Shown piece by piece: positions 37,601 through 49,600 of a stretch of 64,000 nt of DNA. The translations under genes were made by a program, and so were the position numbers. Source of the stretch: Bimastos eiseni (lineage: Eukaryota; Annelida; Clitellata; Crassiclitellata; Lumbricidae); NCBI GenBank assembly GCA_959347315.1, contig OY365807.1, positions 13,591,307 to 13,655,306 on the forward strand. The letters run 5' to 3'. The notes below the pieces were generated by a model, which was not told the origin of the DNA, searched no databases, and worked only from the letters and a program-made list of their open reading frames with translations. Position 1 is the stretch's first letter. Each line of letters starts with the position of its first letter.

Positions 37601-40600
37601 TGTTGTAGTTCTTGATGGTGTTTGCACGTTTTGCTTATAGCAGATCTGAGCAAATATATATATTTTAGTGGAAGTTTCGTGAAGTGTGTGTTTATCGGTG
37701 TGCAGGAGTGAGGGGTATCGCATCTCTTTGTCTATGCAAAATGAAGACCATCTGAGGGTTTCATTTTCAACACAGTTTAATACCATGTGAGTTTGGGATC
37801 TTATGGTAGTGTAAATCATGTTCTGTTGTATTAAACACTTCTTTTCTATGAAGGAAAAAGAACCAGAACCAATGGAGGAAGATGAAGCATCTAGTTCTAA
37901 GCAAGTCATTGAAACTGTTGTAGGTAAGTCTGCTAGAATAAAAATTAGCTGTTTTCTATTATGCAGTTGCCTGTGATATGATGAGAATAGTAGATGATAT
38001 CATTTCATGACTCAGTTTATTAGTCAATGACAAGGAATGGAATAACCGGAAATTTGTATTTACCAATTCGAGGACATGTGGTGGTTTTACACACACTCTA
38101 CAGGCCTCTTCAGTCTTTGGCTTATTTGGCCACTACAAGAGAAACGAGTGGTAACTTCATGATTGTTTTTGTAATATCTGTATGGTTGGCTATTATCAGA
38201 GAAAGGAAGTTAATGTAATTGTGACATTTACTATAGCGTCACATATGTCGCCAAAGTTCACAAGACAGCCAATCATTGATGTATCCATGTTAATTTCTTA
38301 TGATCTCTGCTCGATTTTGCTGCACATGTGCAGAGAGGAAAACCAGAGTAGGAGCATTTCAAATGCTCAACTTGCTAAACTGAAATGAGCGACCTTGTTT
38401 GACTCAATTTGACATTTTACGGGTCAGACTAGTTTGATATGTTGGCTTTAAAGATCGTAACCTTTTCGCTTGTGATTGCCATGACTCATTTGACTCTTTT
38501 GTATGTATTTGTTTTCTGATTGAACAGGTGGCTCAACCTTCGGAACATCTGGCATTCCAATTGGTCAACCTGCAGCAATTGCTTTACCAACCCCTGTGGT
38601 AAGTATCTGTGTTTAGTTAACTGAAGGAATGGATGATCTTGATAGTGGATCGTAGTCTTTACTGACACGTTCCTGTCAAAGACAGTAAGTATCGTGGCTG
38701 ACCGACAGAAAGCTACAACTCAAGATTTTCCAAAGGTGCTTATTAGATGCATGTGGCAGATAGATTGAGTAATCAGTTAAAGATTTGTTCCTGAAAGAGA
38801 AAGGCACTTTTTTGACTCAGCAGAAGCGACGCACCAGCAGGTTGCTACCGGTTGTAGAATGTGGCTTATGGTTGTATGTGTACAGGTATCTTTCTATGTA
38901 TGTCATTTATGTATATATTTGGTGATGTATGTATGTATGCAGGTGCAGCAAGTGACACGAAAAGGCATAATTCAGTTCAAGCTGTCTTCAGTAACGAAAC
39001 CTTTATCGCGGTCACAGTCGGATACTATGGCCCTTGCTTCATTTCGACGCATTCTGGCTGCCGACAGTAAGTTCAGATGGCTTGTGCCGGAGTATTATTA
39101 CTTTTCACTATGTACTGTAATGCGAATTCTGGTGTGTCAAAGTCAGTAGAAGGGATTAGAGAGTGACACACTAATTGGGAAAGTGGTTATATATCATGGT
39201 TTGGTTCGCTGTCATGTTCTCAGAAGAGGTGGTTATACTGTGGGATGGTAGCAGAGCCTGCGGTATTACCATGGGCATTCATATACAGGCATTGTGTATG
39301 CAGCGGGATGGCTGTAACTTTGTCTAGTGTAGTAATTAACTTCCTATTATGCTAACACTGGGTCTGCATACATTATTAATCATCACACTATATAGTGGAA
39401 ATCCTTGACCATTTTGACATATTTTCAACTTCAGTTAAAACATTCTGGTATTAAAAGAAAGTAAGATTTGAAAAGAACTGTTTAATGTGCAGGATTATGT
39501 TTTATCTGGTTATTTTATTTATTTGGGATGAGGATGGGAAACACCTAATGGGGACAAGGACAGCCCTAATGGGGTTGGCACAGACTCTTGGGAATGGGGT
39601 GGAGTTTGTAGATCAATTTTTCCCCATATTACTCTTTTATCATTAAGAAAAACATATTAGTGTTTATCACTAATTCAACTGACAGACTGCAGTATGCTTA
39701 CAAGTCATTGTGTGAATGGATGGTTAGAAGCTATTATTACTGGAGTAGAATTCAATTGTATGGCTGCCATGCAAGATGCATATCTGCCTTCTGCTGCTCA
39801 TTGTAGCAATGCCAGCTAGTGAATGAAAGGCTGCAGACCTTTAGGTGAATGGTAGCACTCTGGCATGAAGAACAAAGGATCAGCCTGGATGAGTATTTGT
39901 AATTGATTACTGTATTATTTCGTTGGGTGTATAGAAGATGATTAGATTTATATTAGGGCCAGTCTGACCTAGAAGTGTCATATTGATAAATGCATTGTGT
40001 GTTATTAGACAAAGACATTGCAAAGTATTTTTTACAGGTTATGATATTTATTGATTGTGGGATGAGACGTCATTTGTAAAGAGTCGTTATTTTAACAAGC
40101 GGTTTCTTGCTCTGCTTTCAGAAGCCGCCCAGAACAGCTGTGTTTCAGATGTACGTGCAAAGATTCTTATAAGCCTTGTTTCCATGTATGGCGGTCAGCT
40201 GAGAGAGGGTAAGTGAATCTAGCATTAGTTCATTGGAAAGGGTAAGTTGAGAGAGGGTAAGTGAATCTAGCATTATTTCATTGTAAGGGTAGCAGCCTTT
40301 AATGAGAAATGGTGGCATGGATAAATAGATAGTGGGACAGGTAACATGAATGTTACGGAGGAACCGAGTTTGCATTTCTTGCCGAGTCTGAGTGATGAGA
40401 TTTATGAGTTGAATTTGTCTGAGTCCAAGCCTAGTTTCTAATATTTAAAAAAGTCTTATTCTCTTGATTTTTAGTCTAGCAGTTTGCACAACTTTTATGA
40501 TTTTTTTACTTTGCCTTAGTTTACACTAAGAAGTGGTAACTATTGAGAATCAATAGTAGCAGTATTTTTTGTTTTTAGTTAAGTCTATTGTCATTTTGTA

Positions 40601-43600
40601 AATAAAAATTACAGTATTTGTGTTTTTAGTTAGAACAATTGTCGTTTTGTGGATGAAAAAATTCCGATTTTCGTTTTCAGAGCAGAAAATCAGAAAGAAT
40701 AAAACTTGGACCCATTGTTTGTCCAAGTCCGGTTTATATGCCGAGTATTATGAAACTCTGGCCGAGCCGAGTTTCGGTTAATCCGTAATGAATGTTTCAT
40801 GTTTTTATTTTCAGAACTGATGGAATATATTTTCGTAGACCTGCGCAATCGTGCTGACCTTGCGCTTGCTTGGATCCATCAAGAGTATGCCAACTTCCAA
40901 GGTTACAACTTGGCAGCAGCTGTACCAGACTTGCCATCAATTGCCAACTACAACAGCTGCCTCACTCAAGTGCTGACTACCCTTCTGTCTAAACCAGATC
41001 AGAAAGAGGGGTAAGTCAATTTATGTGATCACATTCAATCCATCAACCAGACCTACTGTGTTTGTATATGAAGAAGCTCTATGAGCCAATGAATAAATGC
41101 TCAAACAATTGAGTGTACAAATGAAGTAAGGAACGGATGAATGACTAAATGAATGGTTGAACTAATTTCCAACATATATCTTTATACTTATTTTAATAAT
41201 GCATGGTTTCCATTTGTGTATCATGTGCATTATATATGTTTTCGTTTGACAGGTTGTTTAGTCGAATAATCATGGAAGCACCAAGCATTACACCTAGTGC
41301 CATCGAAATCCTGAAGCAGTACTGTCAAGATGATGTAAGTTTTGGTGTCTTAGATATAGAGAATTATGTTGCTTATATGTACTTGTTCATTTACCTTCCC
41401 ATAAGCAAGCAGTCATCTGTTCTACTTTTGAAGTTTTTGTCACTTCTCTGCTATGCATGGTATCGTTGCAATGTGATGACTCAGATTTATCTTTCATTAA
41501 GGAAATTTATATAGCACTGCTTTGGCAGAATAGTGAGGCCACTGTTTGCGCTTGTCTACACGATGTTAACCCTTTAACGACCACCGTGTACTAAAGTATA
41601 AGACATAATCAATAACGCTGGTCGTTAAAGGTAGGGTATAACCGGAAATCGCCTCGGACATTCGCCTCGGCCGAATATCCAGTTTTTATAAACATTTCAC
41701 ATTCTAAAAACGAAAAATAAAAATTTAAAGCCATATTAGTAGTTATTACAGGCACAAACATTTATTTTGTTATTTTTTTGTTACACGAAACGGCAAAAGT
41801 GATGGAAGTCACAAATTTTAAGCTTCGCCTACGGATGGTACTCGTCGGACCAGAGTTACCACTACTATTCTGTTCGTACCCGGATCCAGCAAATCCAAAT
41901 ACTCGGATTCGGTATTCGGTGGAAAGTGTCTGCTCGGTTATGCCCTAATTAAAGGGTTAAAGCACAGAAACGTTCTTAGTCGTCAAACGTTGGTCAGATA
42001 AACTGAAAGAGTCGCCTGTGGTGTTCACATGCAGACGTAACCAACAGCATCCCAATTAAAGTTGACGGATGGCAGCATGTTCAGAGTCCGTTACTAAAGC
42101 TTTATATTTAAGACTGTTCAAACTGTCGTGTGATTAATTATGTAAGTGATTTAGTAAATATGAGTTTGTTTTATGGCCAGACTCGTATCTACTTGGGAAT
42201 GACAACGCTGAAGGAACTGATCGTGAAGCGACCATGCATGAAGATGGAATTCCTTGACATTCTCCTCAATTTTACATCACATGAAAAAGTGGAGGTGAAC
42301 AATATTATCAGTAATAACTTATTTGCAAGTTAATTCCTGCTTTGATGACACAATAAGGGTTAATGAAAGTCAACCATTAACCACAAACTCTGTGTTGACT
42401 TGAAAATTGAGGATACCATCCATGGTATATACGCACGGAAAGAGAGGGAGTCAACCCATATGCTTGTGTATGGGTGGTCTCCTAATAGTGTGTGTATATA
42501 GAGGAAATGGGGTGGTTGCAGTTTAGTTTCTTCCCAACTGTATAGTCAAGAACCACCAGGAGGAGTGGGATTGGTGTCACTACTACGCCACATTACTTCT
42601 GGCTGCTAATTAGATATGATGCAGCTCAAGAGTGTGTTCAACTCTGTCTGGCATTCTGTAGGTTTCGGGGGAGGTGCGTAAAGTGTATGTATGCATGTGA
42701 TGGCGTTAATAAGTACACTTGTGTAAAGGTAATACGAGGGGACCAATTTTTGGATTCCTGTCTGCATACTAAATGGATTGCCCCTTATTCAATCTTTAAT
42801 TACTTTTTATATCGTATTTAATTGTTTTTATATTCTCATTGCAAAATGAAACCCAGAATGTAATTAGGATCATTCTTAAAATATAAGCCAACTTTAATTG
42901 CTATATGATGTAAAGGCTGTAAATGTTGAAACTAATGTATAGCAACTCCTCTGAGTAGTTTTCTTGAAGGGACACTGTGTAAATTGTATCTGTAGATTTA
43001 TATAGTGCGTCTTGCCGAATAGCTATTCAGAGGCGATCTCAGCCCTAGGAAAAATTTAAATTTTAAATAAGTTGACTGTTAAATGTCTTTCAGGTGCGTA
43101 ATAATGCCATTCGTGTTATCAAGAAACTACATGAGCGAGATGATCTAAGAGATGCCATTGAGGTAATTGACATTTTGCTCTTAGAAATTTAGCTCGATGA
43201 TAAATTTTAGTGCGTTTAAGGTTCTTCCATAATGTATATAATTTAAATTAAACATTACTAGCAGCTTTGAAATACAAACCAGTAATAAAAATTCCATTTG
43301 GTTACCTTGAATTATTTATTATTTGCACACTCTAACTTAGCATATTGCTTACAAAAGTAGCAGCTGCCAATGATATTGTTATAAGAAGGGTAACATTGTA
43401 TTAAATATATATGATATGAAGCTGATGTAAAGTAGTCAGGATTATTAATCCATAATTGAACTTTGAATGTTTAACCCTTCCTCGTCTTGAAAAACTGTAG
43501 TACTTTGTATTTGTTGCCAGAAGTTATCAATATTGAGGAAGTTCTAATGCATGTGACTATTTTTTGAATATCAAATACCATGTTTCCACAGAAAAGAACT

Positions 43601-46600
43601 TTATTCATCTTATTTTTTATTAGGTCTGGAACAAGAATTAGTCAGTCAATTTAAAGTTGCCTGATGTAGTTTTTATTGTGTTGTATTCAAACGTTTATAT
43701 TTTATGGTCAATGTGGTTCTCGTTTGCCGGTTTCTTTTGCAGGTTAATTCCTGTTTCTATGACATATTTGTGCATTTTTTCAGAAATATGCCATGTATTA
43801 CCTAAAATTCTTGCTGCAGCCTGCACCACCGGCTGATGTCATGAGCACAAAAATAAAAGTTGGTAAGTCATCACTTAATGAGGAATGCGTCCTTTTGACA
43901 TGCTTCGTTATGGCTGAATTTGGTAGAGCATTAGGCGGTTGCCTCATTTTAACACAACCTCATTATAATTTGGTTCTTAACATAGCTTCCAAAGAAACAG
44001 TATGTTGCGGCTTTGATGGTCTGTGGAAATAGTTTCTGTGGAGATTGCTAATGGTTAATTCAAAGTTTAAAAACACTGAAAAACTTGGAGATTTCAAGGT
44101 TGTCTGTCTAGATAAGGTTTTTGGCCCATGAATGCATATGGAATTTATCTAAACATTTACTGTAGCTCCTTTTAAATAGCTTACAAGAGAATGATAAGGT
44201 AGGTAGTGGCAGTTTAACGACACTGTGTGATAACAACGATCATTAGCCTCACCATCCTACTTTATCCATGCTTGGGACTGGCACTGCCTGAGTTCTTGCA
44301 GCAGCAGAGTTTAAGAATGATAAGCTGTTGTGAATATGAATTATAGACTTCGCTTTGCAATGCAGCCAGTTAAGAACCTCAAACACTTTAATGATTAACT
44401 GTGTTGGTTTCCCAGTCAGTTTTAGTAAGCACTCATCATTAAATTGTTGAGGCATTTTGCATATGAAGTGGGTTTGAAAAGCAGTTTTGCTGTTGATGGA
44501 ATGGTAGATGTTGCCATATTTAGGCACGTGTGTGCCCAGCATATACCTGTCTAAAGTCTTTAACGCTTCTGGAACAATCCTCTTTCTGAAGGGTATAATT
44601 GTCTGTTGTTTGTTGTTTTGAAAGAGTCAGGTGTCTGGTCAGAAGAGGCAATCAAGCTCTGTCTCTATCTTTATCTTGGCCTTCTACCTGTCAATCATAA
44701 ATTGATTCACGAATTGGCAAACGTCTACACGGCCACCTCGGGTGATATCAAAAGAACCATTCTGCGTGTTCTGGAAACTCCGGTAAGAGATCTGTTGCCA
44801 TCTATGTATGGATGCATGTATATGTTGCTTGTTTTTTTTTAAATTTTAATTCTATATATTAAACTTGGTACATCTATAGTATGTTCATAACATGGTTTGA
44901 AGTTATAAACCAGCAGACTTCTTAGTGGCAATTCTGTTTATATAGTGTTTCTTAAGGGGGTATCGAACCGTCTAATAGTTGTCTCCTTGCTGTATTATAA
45001 CTTACATTTTCCAACTAATGTATGTATCCTTTACCACAGGCTTGTTCATTTTTGTCTTCTTCTGTTGCATGCAGTGAACTCCCTTCGATTTAATATAGTT
45101 CTAACATTGGTCTAAACATAACTTAGACCTGGCAACAATTTTATTGAGTTGAGTCAGCCCAAAAGCTGAAGATACTTGTCACTTTTTACTTTTTTCGATA
45201 AACCATTTTATACTATGCTTAGCAGCCAAACCTTCTGTTTCTTCACAAGTTGTGTTCCTGTTCATTTGGAACTAAGGTTGTTGTTTGCTACATATCTTGT
45301 CTTATTCATCTTAATTGCTGTTCATTATCATTCAATCGCGCTCAATTTACACAACAATTGCCTGATGTCGTTGGGCCAATCTCCATTTTATGTGTCCGTG
45401 TTGTGTTTCAGGTAAAAGGAATGGGAATGGATTCGCCAGAACTGCTACTGCTTGTTGAGAACTGTCCAAGAGGGGCAGAGACCCTAGTAACACGAGTTAT
45501 ACACATTCTTACAGACAAGGGTCAGTTGGTCAAATTGAATTAAGACTTCGATTGTTTTGAGTGAAATTTTTTTAGTAGAGAAAGCCTTTGATTTTAGTCC
45601 TCCTTGCTAATGTTTGCTTTGGCATGATAAACTTTCTTATGTTTCAACTTAACTCTGAAACTGCAGCTTAACTCTAAGCAGTACACACTGATCCAAGACT
45701 TTGAGCTTTTAGAAGTGTCGATTCATTTACATGTGAGTATTTATGGTTCTACTTTTCTCTTGCAATTGGCAATTGAATTGACTAGATGACGATTACGCAA
45801 CAATGACAATGATTGGGGCCCTGCATGGCTGCTGACAGTTAAATTCAACTCCTGTAGTAACTTGTCATCACCTGTTCATACTGTACTTGTTATCGTACAG
45901 TTTGAAAATTGTATGAAATTGTATTACGTCTTATTATTATTATTAAGACCGTGGATGTTTAGGTTTTCTTTGTTTGGTTTTTAGCCGTTCCATCTCCTGA
46001 ACTCGTTGACCGCGTTCGTGACCTCTACCAGAAACGTGTCTCTGACGTTCGTTTCCTCATCCCTGTCCTCAATGGCCTCACAAAGGTATCCTATAGATGT
46101 TCCTCACTAGTTTTAGTAAGGATTAGGCATCACCGTGTCAACTATTCCTTTATTTTGCTGTGTCTTTTACTTAGTTTCATCTTGACTCTTTTCACAGATT
46201 TATATGCACTTCAGATTTACTAACTGCATGCATAATTATTAGAAGATAAAAGGAGGTATCACTTGAGCTGACCTGAGAGCCAGCCATGGGTATGAAATGA
46301 TTACAACTTCAATTTTTAACCTTTGCATATGAGAGCGAGTGGCCAGTCCCTGACCTCGCCACCTACAGCGTATGGTCAGTGCACTCATTATAGCTGTCTA
46401 TGGGGGCAGGTAGAGCAGAAATCTTGAAATATATTACTGCCCTGGCAGGGAATTTGAACCCCCAACATATCGATTGAGCATCGAGCATGCTAACCACTAC
46501 ACTATTGTACACCCTCCACATGCACATTATATGGATGCATATTAAATGATAAAAAAGTATAAACAATTATTCTTCCATAAGCTAAGAAGTCATCGTCCAT

Positions 46601-49600
46601 GATGAATTGTTTTCTAATATTAGCATGTATTCATTTATTTGACAAGGTAAAGTTAAAATTGCATTAAGTTTTGATTTTTGCCAAACCGTTATATTTCATG
46701 TACCACAGTGAATGTGTGTACCTGCAAGTAATTATGTGTGTTGGTGTATGCCAGTGTGTATTTGTACATGAGTGAATGTATGTGTGTATCTGTCATTTTG
46801 ACCTTATTACTTCTGCTTAAGCTCTTATATAAGACAATGTCTACGGGCCAGGTGGTTATGCTTTCAACGTTTCATTTGCCATTATTGTAGAAAGAAGTTG
46901 TTGCTGCTTTGCCAAAATTGATCAAGCTCAATCCAATCGTTGTAAAGGAGGTGTTCAACCGGCTTCTCGGAGTACATGGTAAAGTTACTTCAATATCTCA
47001 TTTTAGGCCATTGAGAGTTCTGTTATCATCAATTTAAGAAGTTTACTGATCATCACTAAATTTCACTTATACTTGTCAACCTCTTATTTATATTACTGTT
47101 GTTTTTACAGGTCAGGAGAACTTTGTGAGTCCTTTGACTCCAGCTGAACTTCTGATTGCTCTGCACGGACTGGACCTGACAAAGGTGGACATGAAAACAA
47201 TCATCAAAGGTAGTTATTTGGATGTTGAAATGTCTGAAGAATGGTTCGATGAGTAGATTCTATTCAAATTTTGCTAATATGTAACAAAGAATAAAGTCAG
47301 ACAATTTTCTGCCATTATGCAGTCGGTGGTGTCTGCTAATAGTGGGAGTTGTGTGGAGAATGATCTCTTATGATTGTCAGAAGTAGGGAGGACTAATGTT
47401 TTGGACATGAACTGGGGGTTGTTAATTTCTTTTTATCCCAAGCCAGGGGTTTCCTGCTGCTTGTTCTGCAGCTGCTACTAATACTCGTCTGCTTCAAATT
47501 GCTTACTGGCCATAGAATGATCTTTGGTTTCCCCACCTTGTTGGATTTCAAAGTATTTCATCAGCAAATTATGATTTATTTCACTTAAGATGGCCACATG
47601 TTGACACCTTTTGTATTATAATATTGTTGCTTTGATTGTTGCTAAATTATAATTATCAATATTGTGTGTCAGAACTGCGAGTAAGAATTTTGTTGATATT
47701 AATTATTACAGTCCTAATGACTAATTTCTAGTAAAATACTAATTAGTTTTGTTACTGTTTCAGTGTGGTTTTATAGATCAAGGGGTAACACATCTGGTTA
47801 ACATGTCTGTGGGAAAGTTTTTCAAAGTGTTCCTTTCTGCTGCATTGGTTTAAAATTGAAATTGCTTCTTAAGTTCGTTCATTCATTCTGAGCATTTATA
47901 TTGCGCCGCTTCAAGAAATCTGCTCAGGAGTGCTCGCAGCCCAGCCATGACTAAAGAAAAAAACACTTAAGGGACTTGTAAAAACGTGACAGTTTGGCCA
48001 CAAGCAATGATTGGAGCTCATTGGGACATCATTCCATATTGAAGGTTGTTGTGTTATGTTATGTTGTCAGCGTGTGGTTTGTGCTTTGCCGAGAAGACGA
48101 TCTATACACAGGAAGTGTTGGCGGTTGTGATGCAGCAACTGATGGAGATGAATCCCATTCCGACGCTGCTGATGCGCACCGTCATCCAGTCGCTCTCCAT
48201 GTATCCAAAGCTCATCGGATTTGTCATGAACATCATGCAGAGACTCATCACTAAACAAGTCAGTTACGTTCATAGCCCTTCTTTCTTGCGACCATTGTTT
48301 GCTTCTTTCAAGATTACTTACTTTCGTTATTAAGCTTATTGCTATGATGTAACTTTCTAGCTGCCTTACTTCCTTCCTTACTATATTTTTATTGTTAGCT
48401 GTGGCTAATTTTGTTCAAATTATCGTTTCAGTAGAACTTTCAGCCTACCCATCCTTTATTTTCTTTATTTATTATTTTCTTCATTGCAATTGGGAATTAC
48501 TTGATTTTATTTTGGGGTTTCTGTTGTTGTAAGTAATACGCATTCTTACTTGAGGGTTGAACCTTTTTGTGTTGAAACGTAGGTGTGGAAGAATCGCAAG
48601 ATTTGGGAAGGCTTTGTCAAGTGTTGCCAGCGAACCAAGCCGCAGTCATTCCAGGTGCTGTTGCAGCTGCCAGCTATCCAGCTGAAGGATGTCTTTGTTC
48701 TGTGTCCAGAGCTGCGTGAGCCACTGCTCACTCACGTCCAGGCGTTTACACCTCATCAGGCAAGTCGTGGACTACAGAGTCTTGATCAGAATCTAATTGA
48801 AGACTTCTATGAGCATCGCTGCATGTTTGATAGTGAACAGGTTAAAGAGATAATGTAACACTTGTGGTGTGATGGTGGAACTTGTGATTGAGGTAAATTA
48901 GCCTGTAATTGTAATCGACTGAAAAGGATCAGTCACTATCCAATGGCATACAGTTTAGTGCGAAGGAGGACAAGACCTCTGAGGGATTAATTAATTCATA
49001 CTTTACAGTTTGTTTCAAGTCAAGCATGAATTTAGAAATTATTTTTTTTACAAATCAAATATTTCTTGCTTGGATTTTTAAAAGATACAGTGAATATAGA
49101 AATATATTAACGAAGTAATTAATTGTCGTGGTCCTGACTATAACTTAAATCTTTGACAGCATAACTTTAAAGTAATAAACAATTAACTGTCTTTAGTGAA
49201 TTGATTAAGTAATTTGTATTACTATTCTGTTAATGATTATTTCTTAATGAACAGGCATGCTTAGATGCTTCTATTTGTTTAAATTCTCGAACATTTATGC
49301 TTAAATGACAGATGATGATGTTTCGGTTATTTGTTGAATTCAGCGCGCTCATATTCCCAAGACGATCATGTCAATCCTGGAGAAGGATCCGCATGAAGAT
49401 ACGAAGGCCGTGGAAAAGGCAAAGAAAGCAGAAGATGAGCGACTGGCTCAGCAAGAGAAGATCTACCAGGTGAGTGTCTGCTGTTGTGTCCAATCTGCTC
49501 AAATCTGTGCAGGGTATCGATTTCTAGGTTGTTGCACTGCTTTTTAAATTCTCAATCTCTACCATCTGTCTGTCTTTGTCTTGTCTGTCTCATAGTAGAA

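Noticed and set aside
48583..48858. SYMPK exon 29 reading through to a stop as a C-terminal exon
   Set aside because: Exon 30 at 49344 continues the conserved HIP...IM segment, so the read-through is better explained by the GC donor or the alternative GT donor.
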